The notes under the pieces: generated by a model | The model's database searches: none | Told to the model about the DNA's origin: nothing | Seen by the model: only the letters and a program-made list of their open reading frames with translations | In this document: positions 17,710 through 27,846 of the stretch, one piece after another | Layout of the letters: every line of letters begins with the position of its first letter | How positions within the stretch are numbered: the first letter of the stretch is position 1 | Made by a program: the position numbers and the translations under genes | From: Azorhizobium doebereinerae UFLA1-100 | GTDB lineage: Bacteria; Pseudomonadota; Alphaproteobacteria; Rhizobiales; Xanthobacteraceae | DNA: 64,000 nt | Direction: 5' to 3' | Assembly (NCBI RefSeq): GCF_000473085.1 | Contig: NZ_AXBA01000004.1 | Location: 62,651 to 126,650, forward strand

Positions 17710-18726
17710 TCAGACGCGCAGCAGCGTCTTGATCGCGCGCCGTTCGTCCATGGCGCGGTAGCCCTCGGCGACGTCCGCGAGCGGCAGCGTCAGGTCGAAC
17801 ACCTTGCCGGGATTGATCTTGCGCTCCAGCACCAGGTCGATCAGATGCGGCAGGAACCGGCGCACCGGGGCGGGGCCGCCGAGCATGCCCACCTGCGAGA
17901 AGAACAGCGACTGGCCGTCGAACTCGACGCCGTGCGGCACGCCGACATAGCCGATCATCGAGCCGGGGCGCGCGCATTGGAGCGCCTGGGCCATCGATTC
18001 CTTGGTGCCCACGCATTCCAGCACGGAATCCGCGCCGACGCCGTCGGTCAGGTCCTTGATCCGGGCCACGCCCGCATCGCCGCGTTCGGCAATGATGTCG
18101 GTGGCGCCGAATTCGAGAGCGAGATCCTGCCGCGTCTTATGGCGGCTCATGGCGATGATCCGCCCGGCGCCCATCTGCTTGGCCGCCAGCACGCCCATCA
18201 GGCCGACCGCGCCGTCGCCAACGACGACCACCGTCGCGCCGGGCTGCACGCGGGCCGCGTCGGCCGCGTACCAGCCGGTGCCGAGCACGTCCGAGCTTGC
18301 CAGCAGGCTCGGGATCAGGTCATCCGGCGGCAGGTCGGGCGTCGCCACCAGCGTGCCGTCGGCGAGCGGCACGCGGGCGAACGGCGCCTGCGCCCCGGTC
18401 ATGAACTCGCGCTGCCGGCAGGACGACTGGAAGCCGAAGCGGCAATGCGGGCAGGTATTGTCTGAGATGCAGAACGAGCCGACGACGAACTGGCCCGGCC
18501 GGATGGTGGTGACAGCGCTCCCCACTTCCTCGACGATGCCGCAATATTCATGCCCCATCGCCATCGGCGAGGTGACATCGTTCAGGCCGCGGAACGGCCA
18601 CAGGTCGGACCCGCACACGCAGGTGGCCGACAGGCGGATGATGGCGTCGGTCGGGCGCAGGATCTTCGGCTCCGGCACCTCCTCGTAGCGCACATCCCCC
18701 GGCCCATACAGAACAGTTCCCAACAT
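17710..18726 (-). CDS. Zinc-dependent alcohol dehydrogenase (MDR family)
   Basis: 338 aa. Start at 18726 (MLGTVLYGPGD) behind AGAGGG. Catalytic zinc ligands are in CVCGSDLWP (about 37) and GHEYCGIVEEVG (about 60); a structural-zinc-like Cys set is CPHCRFGFQSSC. The nucleotide site is VVVGDGAVGLMGVLAAKQMGA. It interconverts alcohols and aldehydes with NAD(P); the substrate is not predictable. Operator copy B lies 209 bases upstream pointing toward it, tying it to the island's LysR regulon and to a probable aldehyde-reduction role. Confidence 0.9.
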   Translation of the reverse strand: MLGTVLYGPGDVRYEEVPEPKILRPTDAIIRLSATCVCGSDLWPFRGLNDVTSPMAMGHEYCGIVEEVGSAVTTIRPGQFVVGSFCISDNTCPHCRFGFQSSCRQREFMTGAQAPFARVPLADGTLVATPDLPPDDLIPSLLASSDVLGTGWYAADAARVQPGATVVVVGDGAVGLMGVLAAKQMGAGRIIAMSRHKTRQDLALEFGATDIIAERGDAGVARIKDLTDGVGADSVLECVGTKESMAQALQCARPGSMIGYVGVPHGVEFDGQSLFFSQVGMLGGPAPVRRFLPHLIDLVLERKINPGKVFDLTLPLADVAEGYRAMDERRAIKTLLRV

Positions 18727-18934
18727 CGGATGACCCTCTTTTCGCGGCGAAGCCTGCTTCCCGGTGCGCCCGATTGGCGACACCGCAATGCGAAGCCGCT
18801 CGCGGATGCGGCAATGGAAGAAGCAATCGGCAGGCGATTGCTTGCGATGCCGGGCGACTTCGGCCCCATCCCGCCTTCGCCGATAGACGCCTTGTCCTAC
18901 AGCCGATGCGCAGCAAAGGTTAGCTGCGAAGTTG

Positions 18935-18964
18935 CGCATGAGCCTATGAACCATGTTCATGAAT
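18935..18964 (-). promoter_or_regulatory. Island operator copy B (toward the alcohol dehydrogenase)
   Basis: Second copy of the 30-bp motif; 23 of 30 positions match copy D, and the first ten bases (ATTCATGAAC) are identical to those of copies C and D. Read on the minus strand toward 18726. Confidence 0.7.
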
Positions 18965-19002
18965 ACGGGCCTGCCGAAGGCCCCTTCACCGGCCGGAGCC
19001 GC

Positions 19003-19896
19003 TCACCCGCGATAGCGCAGCGCGTCGACCAGCAGCGTGAACGCGGCCGAGGGCTGGCGCCGGTTGGGATAATAGAGGTGATATCCGGTGAACGGCGGGC
19101 ACCAGTCCTCCAGCACGCGCACGAGGTGGCCGCTCGCTAGGTGCTCCTCGACGCGATCCTGCATGACGAAACAAAGGCCCGCCCCGGACAGGGCCGCGCG
19201 GATGACCATCCGGACGTCGTTGAAGGCCAATTGCCCCTCTACGCGCACACGCACCTCGCGGCCGTCCTTCTCAAGCTCCCATGCGTAGAACCCGCCGGAA
19301 CTCAGCATGCGCAGGTTGATGCACTGGTGCCCCGACAGGTCATGGGGTGTCGTGGGGATCGGTCTGTCCTTGAAATAGTCCGGTGAACCGACCACAGCCA
19401 TGCGCAGGTCCGGGCCGATGCGGACGGCGACCATGTCCTTCGCCAGCGCCTCGCCGAGGCGGACGCCGGCATCGAAGCGCTCGGCGACGATGTCGGTGAG
19501 GCCCGAATAGAGGCTCAATTCCACATGGACGTCGGGATAGTTGGGCAGCAGGCGCTCGATCACCGGCCAAAGCACCGTGTTGGCCGCGTGTTCCGAGGTG
19601 GTGATGCGGATGTTTCCGGCCGGCTTCTCGCGCAACTGGCTGAGGGAGGCCAACTCGGCGCCGATATCGTCGAGAGCCGGCCGCAGCGTGCCCAGCAGCC
19701 GCTCCCCGGCCTCGGTGGGCGCCACGCTCCGGGTGGTCCGGGTGAGCAGGCGCACGCCGAGACGTGCCTCAAGCCGCCGGATGGTGTGGCTGAGCGCCGA
19801 TTGGGAGGTGCCCAGCCGCGCCGCGGCGCGCGTGAAGCTCATCTCCTCGGCCACCATGAGGAAGGCATTCAGATCGACGAGGTCTTCGCGCTGCAT
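19003..19896 (-). CDS. LysR-family regulator 2
   Basis: 297 aa from ATG 19896 (MQREDLVDLNAFLMV); a start 12 codons upstream is possible. HTH SFTRAAARLGTSQSALSHTIRRLE, then the effector-binding domain. It is a close paralogue of regulator 1, most plausibly from a local duplication. It lies downstream of the 24427-19987 gene string on the same strand, with a 90-base gap, so it may be read from that operon or from its own promoter. Confidence 0.92.
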   Translation of the reverse strand: MQREDLVDLNAFLMVAEEMSFTRAAARLGTSQSALSHTIRRLEARLGVRLLTRTTRSVAPTEAGERLLGTLRPALDDIGAELASLSQLREKPAGNIRITTSEHAANTVLWPVIERLLPNYPDVHVELSLYSGLTDIVAERFDAGVRLGEALAKDMVAVRIGPDLRMAVVGSPDYFKDRPIPTTPHDLSGHQCINLRMLSSGGFYAWELEKDGREVRVRVEGQLAFNDVRMVIRAALSGAGLCFVMQDRVEEHLASGHLVRVLEDWCPPFTGYHLYYPNRRQPSAAFTLLVDALRYRG

Positions 19897-19986
19897 TGAT
19901 GAATCATGAGCATGACTGTTTGGATTTCTCAATGGCTAATCCCGCCCCCGTGCCGGCCATGAAGTCGAGGTGATGCCACAGCCGGC

Positions 19987-20709
19987 TCAGTCCGTTCCGG
20001 GCTCAGGTTCGATCCGGTAACGCAGCCAGACCATGCCGCCGTCGAGGGTTTCGGTCGCGAAATGGCGCAACGATCGGCCGGCAGCGGGCCGCTCGTCCGT
20101 GTCCCCGGCATAGCCGAATATGCTGGGAATGCCCGCCAGCCCGTCGATGGCGGGATAGACCAGCAGGCTGATCTCGTCGATCAGGCCGGCCTTGAGGAAG
20201 GCGCCATTGATCATGCCGCCGCCTTCCAGCAGCAGTGTGCGCACAGCGAAGAGCTCGCTGAGGCGATCCATCGCCCTGGCGATGTCCTGGCCGTCCGGGC
20301 CGGCGAAGACGTATGACACGCCATCAGCGCGCAGTTCGGCCAGATAGGCGTCGGACACCTGCTCGCCCAGCACGGCGACGATGTGGTCGCCGTCCGCATC
20401 GTCCCGGCCGTAGTGCAGCCTGCCATGCGGGTCGATGGCGACCGCGAGATCGCGCCCGCCGGCCCCGGCGACATGAGGGACGCGCGGAAAGTGGGCGGTG
20501 GCAGGCGCCATCCGCGCCTGCCCTCGGGCGAAGGGCTCCATGGTCTTGCGGCCCACGATCCACCCATCGCCGTCGAGCCGTGCGGCGATCTCGTCGTAGC
20601 GGCCGCGCAGTGCCGCGGCATCGATGCCCGCGGCGGGGGCCGTCCAGCGGTCGACGCGCAGGCGCCCGTCGATGGAACTCACCATGTGGCAGATGATCTT
20701 CGGGCGCAT
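19987..20709 (-). CDS. RibD C-terminal/dihydrofolate-reductase-fold reductase
   Basis: 240 aa. The start at 20709 (MRPKIICHMVSSIDGRL) places the conserved first strand at the N-terminus. The DHFR-like fold of the RibD reductase domain is shown by SSIDGRL, GWIVGRKTME and the NADPH-binding LLLEGGGMINGAFLKAGLIDE (about 168-188). There is no deaminase domain, so it is not a complete RibD. Stand-alone members are NADPH reductases of unknown substrate. It lies 14 bases after the MFS gene in the same operon. Confidence 0.85.
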   Translation of the reverse strand: MRPKIICHMVSSIDGRLRVDRWTAPAAGIDAAALRGRYDEIAARLDGDGWIVGRKTMEPFARGQARMAPATAHFPRVPHVAGAGGRDLAVAIDPHGRLHYGRDDADGDHIVAVLGEQVSDAYLAELRADGVSYVFAGPDGQDIARAMDRLSELFAVRTLLLEGGGMINGAFLKAGLIDEISLLVYPAIDGLAGIPSIFGYAGDTDERPAAGRSLRHFATETLDGGMVWLRYRIEPEPGTD

Positions 20710-20723
20710 GCGAGGGTTCTCCA

Positions 20724-22022
20724 CTAATGGTGCGCGAGGGTGCGCGCGAGCAGCCGCGTGCAAAGCAGGCTGCCGATGCCGGCCAGGGCGATCACGCATC
20801 CCATCGGCCAAGGCGTGCCGTCGGCGAAGGCCCCGACCAGCCCGGACCCGACGATGCCGCTGCCATATTGCAGCGCGCCGACCAGCGCCGACACGGCGCC
20901 CGCCCGCTCGGGAAAATCATTGAGCGCACCGGCGATGGAATTGGCGACGATGAAGCCGGTGGCCGAGACGAACACGAACAACGGCGCCGCGAGGCCCCAG
21001 AGCCTGCCCCAGTCGGTCCGGGCGGCGAGCGCGAGCACCAGCGCTGCGCCCGCCGCGCCCATTGTTCCGTAAGTCAGCAGCCGGTCGCTGCCGAAGCGGA
21101 CCACAAGGCGTGCATTGATCATGTTGGTGGCCATGATGCCGATGATGCCGGCCGCGAACAGCAGGCCGTAAAGCTGGGCCGGGACGTGATGATAGGTGAT
21201 GTAGGAGAACGGCGTACCGGCGATATAGGCGAACATGCCGCCGTAGAAGAAACCGCCGGCGCCGGCATAGCCCAACAGCCGTCGATCGCCCAGCAACGCG
21301 CCGTAGCCCATGAGGGCGCGGCCCAGGGGCTCCCGGCTGCGCCGCTCAACGGGCAGGGTCTCGGGCAGGGTCGGCAGCGCAAAGAGCGTCAGGAGGCCGA
21401 CGCCGACCAGGATCCAGAAGATCGCGCGCCATCCGGCGAGCGCAAGGATCTCCCCGCCGGCCACCGGCCCGAGTAGCGGGGCGATGGCCATTACCGTGAT
21501 CAGCGTCGATAGCATCTGGGCGGCGCGCGGCCCCTCGAACAGGTCACGCACCATGGCCCGCGACAGCACGACGCCGGCGGATGCGCCGACCGCCTGCACG
21601 ACGCGCCAGCCGATGATCGCCGACGCGCTGCCGGCCAGGGCGCAGCCGGCGGAGCCGATCACGAAAAGCACGAGTCCCACGGCGACGGGTGGGCGGCGGC
21701 CGTGGCGATCGCTGACCGGCCCCCAGAGCAACTGGCCCAGGCTGAAGCCGATCAGATAGCCCGAGACGGTCCACTCCATCATGCCGCTGCTGGTGCCGAG
21801 TGCATGGCCCATGGCCGGCATGGCCGGCAGGTAGAGGTCCGTCGAGATCGACGCGAAGCCCATAAGCAGGCTGAGGATGCCCAGCACCCACCAGCCCTGC
21901 TTGGCGGCCGGGACCCGCGCCGGGGGTCTGGCGCCGCTATCCGTGGCGGCGCAGGCGGCGCGCGGGGCCATGTCCAACGGGGCGACGGCGGCGCGCCGGC
22001 AGTCCGGTAGATTGGACTGCAT
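20724..22022 (-). CDS. Bcr/CflA-type MFS drug efflux transporter
   Basis: 432 aa with 12 predicted TM helices after a 40-residue cytoplasmic lead. Signatures: GFASISTDLYLPAMPAMGHAL in TM1, LLWGPVSDRHGRRPPVAVGL in loop 2-3 (motif A), and RAMVRDLFEG in TM5, as in Bcr/CflA drug:proton antiporters. Start at ATG 22022, or at 22031 where it would overlap the SDR stop. Placed among reductases and an SDR, it probably exports a toxic compound or reduced product. Confidence 0.9.
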   Translation of the reverse strand: MQSNLPDCRRAAVAPLDMAPRAACAATDSGARPPARVPAAKQGWWVLGILSLLMGFASISTDLYLPAMPAMGHALGTSSGMMEWTVSGYLIGFSLGQLLWGPVSDRHGRRPPVAVGLVLFVIGSAGCALAGSASAIIGWRVVQAVGASAGVVLSRAMVRDLFEGPRAAQMLSTLITVMAIAPLLGPVAGGEILALAGWRAIFWILVGVGLLTLFALPTLPETLPVERRSREPLGRALMGYGALLGDRRLLGYAGAGGFFYGGMFAYIAGTPFSYITYHHVPAQLYGLLFAAGIIGIMATNMINARLVVRFGSDRLLTYGTMGAAGAALVLALAARTDWGRLWGLAAPLFVFVSATGFIVANSIAGALNDFPERAGAVSALVGALQYGSGIVGSGLVGAFADGTPWPMGCVIALAGIGSLLCTRLLARTLAHH

Positions 22023-22027
22023 GCGAC

Positions 22028-22768
22028 TCACAGTTCCTGGGCGGTGGGGCGGAACAGGATCTCGTTCACGTCCACGTCGTCGGGCTGGTTGATGGCGAAG
22101 GCGACCATGCGCGCGAAGCTGTCCGCCGGAATGGCGTAGGCGGCGTAGAAATCCTGGATGCCCTTGGCCACATCGGCCTCGGTGACGCTCAACGGCAGCT
22201 CGGACTGAACCGCCCCGGGGGAGACGATCGTGGTGCGGATGTTGTAGGGCTTCACCTCCTGGCGCAGGCCTTCGGAGATGACGCGCACAGCATGCTTGGT
22301 GGCCGAGTAGACGGCGCCGCCGGCACGGACCTTATGGCCCGCGACAGAGGATACGTTGATGATATGGCCGCTCTTCTGCGCCGTCATGTGCGGCAAAGCG
22401 GCGGCGATGCCGTAGAGCACGCCCTTGATGTTGACGTCGATCATCCGGCTCCAGTCCTCGATCTTGCCACGCTCCAGCAGCGATTGGGGCATCAGCCCGG
22501 CATTGTTGATGAGGACGTCGATGCGTCCGTGGGCGGTTACGGCGGCCTCGACCAGGCGTTGCACCTGCGCGCTGTCGGTCACATCCGTCTGGACGGCTGC
22601 CGAAGCGGGCAGGCCGAGTTCCGCCGCCAGCGCCTGGAGGCGGTCAAGACGGCGCGCGCCGAGGACGAGCTTTGCCCCATCGGCCGCGAGATTGCGGGCC
22701 GTTGCTTCGCCGAGGCCGCTGCTGGCGCCGGTGATGACGACGACCTTGCCCTGAATATTGTTGCTCAT
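22028..22768 (-). CDS. Short-chain dehydrogenase/reductase (YdfG-like)
   Basis: 246 aa classical SDR. Cofactor motif [16 protein letters not shown]-type basic residues after strand 2 (LGARRLDRL), NNAG, and catalytic S (NVSSVAG), Y, K (YSATKHA). This clade is commonly annotated as oxidoreductase of unknown substrate, related to serine/3-hydroxy acid dehydrogenase YdfG. Fifth-to-last gene of the minus-strand string that runs down from the aldo/keto reductase. Confidence 0.88.
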   Translation of the reverse strand: MSNNIQGKVVVITGASSGLGEATARNLAADGAKLVLGARRLDRLQALAAELGLPASAAVQTDVTDSAQVQRLVEAAVTAHGRIDVLINNAGLMPQSLLERGKIEDWSRMIDVNIKGVLYGIAAALPHMTAQKSGHIINVSSVAGHKVRAGGAVYSATKHAVRVISEGLRQEVKPYNIRTTIVSPGAVQSELPLSVTEADVAKGIQDFYAAYAIPADSFARMVAFAINQPDDVDVNEILFRPTAQEL

Positions 22769-22819
22769 GTGCGTGATCCTTCCGATTGCCGACTGGACCT
22801 CGTCTTGCGGGGGGCGAGG

Positions 22820-23419
22820 TCAGTCTATGTCGATGTCGCCTAGCCACTGCGTGACTTGAGCGAGGGTCTCCCGTTCCTGGTCGGCCCTGATGGTGAAGCC
22901 GTCGAGGATACGCGCGGCGGGCGCATGGGCGGCCAGAACCGCCACGCTGCCCCCTCGACCATAGCCGCCGTGGGTGATGAACGGCACGAGGGTCTTCCCC
23001 GCGAGATCGTGGCGGGCGAGGAATGAGCGTATCACGGCGGGCGCGGTCGTTCCCCATATGGGAAAGCCGAGGAACACCGCATGGTAGGCGGCGATGTCCG
23101 GCACGGTCGCCGCCAGCGGTGGTTCGGTCCCGGCCCGGCGTTCCTGTTCGGCCTGCCGGACCGTGGCCTCATAATCCTCGGGATAGGCATTGGTGGGCAC
23201 GATCTCGAACAGATCCGCCCCATAGGCCCGGCGGATCTGGCCGGCGATCACCCGCGTGTTGCCCGAGCGGGAGAAGTAGGAGACCAGGATGCGGGCGTTC
23301 GCTCGGGCCGGCGCCGCAGAAGCTGAGCCGGCCGGTCCGGCGGCCAGCGGAAGCGAGAGGGCGCCGGCCAGGGCGTCCCGCCGCGAGATTCCGGCCATGA
23401 TTCCGGCATCGTCGCCCAT
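22820..23419 (-). CDS. Exported flavodoxin-like protein (Tat signal)
   Basis: 199 aa. ATG 23419 has AGGAGG nine bases upstream. A twin-arginine signal is visible (ISRRDALAGALSLPLAAGP, about 11-29), followed by a flavodoxin fold with the phosphate loop SYFSRSGNTRVIA (about 48-60), FLGFPIWGTTAP and a FITHGGYGRGGS loop. This is the short-chain flavodoxin_4 group. The Tat signal implies the FMN protein is folded with cofactor before export. A periplasmic electron carrier is inferred; its redox partner is not visible here. Confidence 0.85.
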   Translation of the reverse strand: MGDDAGIMAGISRRDALAGALSLPLAAGPAGSASAAPARANARILVSYFSRSGNTRVIAGQIRRAYGADLFEIVPTNAYPEDYEATVRQAEQERRAGTEPPLAATVPDIAAYHAVFLGFPIWGTTAPAVIRSFLARHDLAGKTLVPFITHGGYGRGGSVAVLAAHAPAARILDGFTIRADQERETLAQVTQWLGDIDID

Positions 23420-23437
23420 GGGGTCGGCCTCCTGTGA

Positions 23438-24499
<1,062 letters not shown>

Positions 24500-24514
24500 T
24501 TAGACGCAATAAAC

Positions 24515-24544
24515 AGCATGCGGCTATATCTGAAGTTCATGAAT
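24515..24544 (-). promoter_or_regulatory. Island operator copy C (toward the aldo/keto reductase)
   Basis: Third copy of the 30-bp motif on the minus strand, ATTCATGAAC followed by TATAGCC and GCATGC at the same offsets as in copy B (21 of 30 positions match). Confidence 0.7.
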
Positions 24545-24610
24545 GCGCCGCCACCTGATCTCCGCTCGCGCCCGGTTGGTGGAGGGCCGAGTGCCGCACC
24601 CGCCTGCGCC

Positions 24611-24640
24611 ATTCATGAACGCGCGACATAGGCCTATGCG
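24611..24640 (+). promoter_or_regulatory. Island operator copy D (toward the CMD-cupin gene)
   Basis: Fourth copy, on the plus strand: ATTCATGAAC, six bases, CATAGGC, two bases, ATGCG. It lies 174 bases before the TTG start of the fusion gene. Confidence 0.7.
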
Positions 24641-24814
24641 GAGCTGGCGCTCTAATCGTGGCGCACGGTCGCCGTTAAGTTTGCCGGGTCGGGACGCACG
24701 AGCGTCGCGGCGCCCGCGTTGCCTCCACGCTGGAGTGGGGCAGGCGCGTACGGACATGAAGTGGCCGTGCGGGTGACAAGCCATGGGTTCCGGCACGGAC
24801 GAGGAGATGAGATC

Positions 24815-26017
24815 TTGAAGAAAATCGCAGCCGGAATCGCCATCTCCGCCCTTGCCGCCAGCGGGCTTGAGGCGGAAGAGACGCTGCAGAAGCGGATCGC
24901 TCCGCCGGCCGTCTACGAGGTCGCGCCGGGCCTCGGCCACTTCACCGATGACGTGCTGTTCGGCGAGGTCTGGCTGCGCAAGGAACTGGCGCCGCGCGAC
25001 CGGAGCCTGATCACCGTGGCCGCGCTCATCTCCACCGGCAAGACCGGGCAGATTCCCGGCCATGTCCGGCGGGCCCTGGACAATGGCGTTACGCCCGGCG
25101 AGCTCGGTGAGCTGATCACCCAGCTTGCCTTCTACACCGGCTGGCCGAATGCCGTTTCCGCCGTGACCGAGGTGAAGACGGTGTTCGACGAGCGCGGCAT
25201 CGGCGCCGTCACCGCGAGCGGCGTCGTCCCGCTCACCCTGGAGGCTGCGGCGGAGGCGGCGCGGGCGGCGACGGTAAACACCGCCGTGGCGCCCACCGCT
25301 CCGGCCCTCGCCGACCTGACCAATCGGGTGCTGTTCGGCGACCTGTGGCGGCGGCCGGAGCTGTCGCCGCGCGACCGCAGCCTCATCACCATGGCCGCGC
25401 TGATCGCCATCGGCCAGCCCGAGCAGCTTCCGTTCCACGCCAACCGCGCCATGGACAACGGCCTGACCCGCACCGAGGCGGCCGAGGTGGCGACCCACCT
25501 GGGCTTCTATGCGGGCTGGCCGCGCGCCATGTCGGCGGTGCCTGTGCTCGAACGGGTGTTCGCGGGCCGGGAGGCGGCGCCGGCCGTCGGCGTGGCCATG
25601 GCCGCCCCCGACCTGCGGATCATCCGCGCGTCCGCCGATGGTGGGATGGCCGGCCCGGTCGACCGCTTCACCGGCGCGGTGCGGGTCTCCGGCCTCTATC
25701 AGGGCGACGCGCCGGCCCGCATCGGCGGCGGCACCGTTGCCTTCTCCGCTGGGGCACGCACCGCATGGCATACGCATCCCCTTGGCCAGACGCTGTTCAT
25801 CGTCTCCGGGCGCGGCTGGGTGCAGAAGGAAGGCGGGCCGAAGGACGAGGTCGGCCCCGGCGACGTGGTCTGGATCCCGCCCAATGTGCGCCATTGGCAC
25901 GGCGCGACCGCCGACCAGCCCATGACGCACTTCGCCGTCGCAGAAGCGCGCGATGGCAGCAGCGTGACCTGGATGGAACTCGTCCCCGACGCCGCCTATC
26001 ACGCGGGCTCGCGCTGA
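24815..26017 (+). CDS. Exported CMD-CMD-cupin fusion protein
   Basis: 400 aa. TTG start at 24815, chosen because GAGGAG sits eight bases upstream and the product then begins with a clean signal peptide (KKIAAGIAISALAASGLEA). Two carboxymuconolactone-decarboxylase repeats follow (about 40-125 and 165-250), each with RDRSLIT(V/M)AALI and a YxGWP motif. They lack the CxxC of AhpD, so a peroxidase role is unlikely. A C-terminal cupin (about 285-390, [12 protein letters not shown] and VRHWHGA) is homologous to the stand-alone cupin at 16092. Function unknown; its 3' end overlaps the convergent LysR gene by 19 bases. Confidence 0.88.
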   Translation: MKKIAAGIAISALAASGLEAEETLQKRIAPPAVYEVAPGLGHFTDDVLFGEVWLRKELAPRDRSLITVAALISTGKTGQIPGHVRRALDNGVTPGELGELITQLAFYTGWPNAVSAVTEVKTVFDERGIGAVTASGVVPLTLEAAAEAARAATVNTAVAPTAPALADLTNRVLFGDLWRRPELSPRDRSLITMAALIAIGQPEQLPFHANRAMDNGLTRTEAAEVATHLGFYAGWPRAMSAVPVLERVFAGREAAPAVGVAMAAPDLRIIRASADGGMAGPVDRFTGAVRVSGLYQGDAPARIGGGTVAFSAGARTAWHTHPLGQTLFIVSGRGWVQKEGGPKDEVGPGDVVWIPPNVRHWHGATADQPMTHFAVAEARDGSSVTWMELVPDAAYHAGSR

Positions 26018-26976
26018 GCGTCCGGCGCGCTGTCGTCCTCGGTCGGGGACGATCCCCGCGGCTGGCCGGGTTCGAACCTGCCGAGCGCCTGCCGCAGCCG
26101 CGGCGCCGCGAAATCCAGGAAACGGCGCATCTTGAGCGGCACCTGATTGCGGGCGGCGTGGAGCAGGTGGATGGGGGCGGGCTCCGGCTCGAAGGCTTCG
26201 AGAGCGATCCGGAGCGTGCCGGCGTCCACCGCCTCGGCCACCTGGTAGTGCAGCAGCCGCGTGAACCCGACGCCGCGCACGGCGGCCTGTGCGGCCGCCT
26301 CGGTCGTCGACACGGACAGGCGCGGTGCGAGCGCGAGGTCGATGGCGGCGGTCGATCCTGCCGGCTGGAATCGCCAGCGGGATAAGGGCAGGGGGAGATC
26401 GAGCGCGACGCATGGCAACCCGAGCAGGTCCTCCGGCGTCCGGGGCACGCCGTGCCGGGCCAGCAGGGCCGGGCTGGCGCAGACCACGGTCCGCATCGCT
26501 CCCACGCGCGTCGCGACCATGGCGCTGTCCGGCAAGGTCCCGATCCGGACCGCCATGTCCACATGGTCGTCGACGAGATGGACATTGCCGTCCGCCAGCA
26601 GCAGGCGGACGCTGATGTCGGCGAACAGCGCCAGGAAGTCGGCGACCACGGGCAGGACGTGCAGCCGCCCGAACATCACCGGCGCGGAGAGGACGAGCTC
26701 TCCCTTCGGCGCCGTGAATTCGCCGGCCGCCTCCCGTTCCGCTTCCTCGACCTCATCCAGGATGCGCCGCGCCGCCGCCACATAGCCGAGGCCGGCATCG
26801 GTCAGCGTGAGCTTGCGGGTGGTGCGGACCAGCAGCCGCGTGCCCAGCAGGTGCTCCAGCTCGGTGATCTTCCGGCTGAGCGTCGGCACCGGCACCCGCA
26901 GGGCACGGCTGGCGGCCGACAGGCTGCCCCTCTCCACCACCTCCAGCAGCATCGACATGGCTTCCAGGCGATCCAT
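25999..26976 (-). CDS. LysR-family regulator 3
   Basis: 325 aa. HTH at about 15-40 (SLSAASRALRVPVPTLSRKITELE), wing LLVRTTRKLTLTDAG, then the effector domain with the MFGRLHVLPVVADFL segment typical of the large PgrR/DmlR-type group. It is not specially related to regulators 1 and 2. The C-terminal 20 residues are an acidic, proline-rich extension that reads through the end of the convergent fusion gene. Its target is not evident; it may regulate the divergent PNPOx-like gene. Confidence 0.9.
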   Translation of the reverse strand: MDRLEAMSMLLEVVERGSLSAASRALRVPVPTLSRKITELEHLLGTRLLVRTTRKLTLTDAGLGYVAAARRILDEVEEAEREAAGEFTAPKGELVLSAPVMFGRLHVLPVVADFLALFADISVRLLLADGNVHLVDDHVDMAVRIGTLPDSAMVATRVGAMRTVVCASPALLARHGVPRTPEDLLGLPCVALDLPLPLSRWRFQPAGSTAAIDLALAPRLSVSTTEAAAQAAVRGVGFTRLLHYQVAEAVDAGTLRIALEAFEPEPAPIHLLHAARNQVPLKMRRFLDFAAPRLRQALGRFEPGQPRGSSPTEDDSAPDAQREPA

Positions 26977-27082
26977 CCGGCTTTCCAGAATATGGAGAGA
27001 TGACTTTCAATCTTACATGATTATGCAGGGCTGCTGAAAAGGTCATCTTCTGCTTCGTTGATCGCGCCGCCGGAGATGTGCC

Positions 27083-27715
27083 ATGTCCTACGGATTCCTC
27101 GATATCGCCGTGACGCCCAGCGTTCGCGCCGCGCAGGCGGCGATGGGCGCCGACCACCTCTGGAGCGATTTTGCCGGCCACCGCGCCTTCGATCGCTTTA
27201 CCGCGCATGAGGCGGCGTTCATCGCCGAGCGCGACAGCTTCTACATGGCGACGATTTCCGAAACCGGCTGGCCCTACGTGCAGCACCGGGGCGGGCCGCG
27301 CGGCTTCCTGAGGCAGATCGACGACCGGACCCTGGCGTTCGCGGACTATCGCGGCAACCGCCAGTATATCAGCCTCGGCAATCTGGCGGCGAACGACCGG
27401 GCCTGCCTGTTCCTGATGGATTATGCCCATCGGGCGCGGCTCAAGATCTATGCGCGGGTCGAGACGGTGGCGCTCGACGCCGATCCCGAGCTGACGGCGC
27501 GGGTCACCGTCCCGGACTACAAGGCCAAGCTCGAACGCATTTTCCGGTTGCGGCTGGAAGCCTTCGATTGGAACTGCCCCCAGCACATCACCCCGCGCTT
27601 CACCGAGCCGGAGGTGGCCGAGGCGGTGCATCCGCTGCGCGAGCGCCTCGCGGGGCTGGAGGCGGAAAACGCCGAGCTGCGCCGCCGCCTCGCCGCTGTC
27701 TCCGAGCGGCCTTGA
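27083..27715 (+). CDS. Pyridoxamine-phosphate-oxidase-fold protein
   Basis: 210 aa. Split-barrel FMN-binding fold of the PNPOx-like family: AFIAERDSFYMATISETGWPYVQHRGGPRGF (about 50-80) is the typical first sheet and FMN site, followed by YRGNRQYISLGNL. It ends in a short coiled-coil-like tail (LRERLAGLEAENAELRRRL, about 180-198). Members reduce or bind flavin or F420-type substrates; the specific reaction is unknown. Divergent from LysR regulator 3 with a 106-base gap. Confidence 0.85.
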   Translation: MSYGFLDIAVTPSVRAAQAAMGADHLWSDFAGHRAFDRFTAHEAAFIAERDSFYMATISETGWPYVQHRGGPRGFLRQIDDRTLAFADYRGNRQYISLGNLAANDRACLFLMDYAHRARLKIYARVETVALDADPELTARVTVPDYKAKLERIFRLRLEAFDWNCPQHITPRFTEPEVAEAVHPLRERLAGLEAENAELRRRLAAVSERP

Positions 27716-27846
27716 GAGGCCCGGCCCCGTCGCGCGGGCGCCGGCGTGGCGGAACGGCGCCGTCCGCACTATCTTGATCGGTCATGCTCCCGTCGCCGCA
27801 AGGCGGCGGGCGCACCCGACACCCTGCCGATGGGATTCCGCACGCA

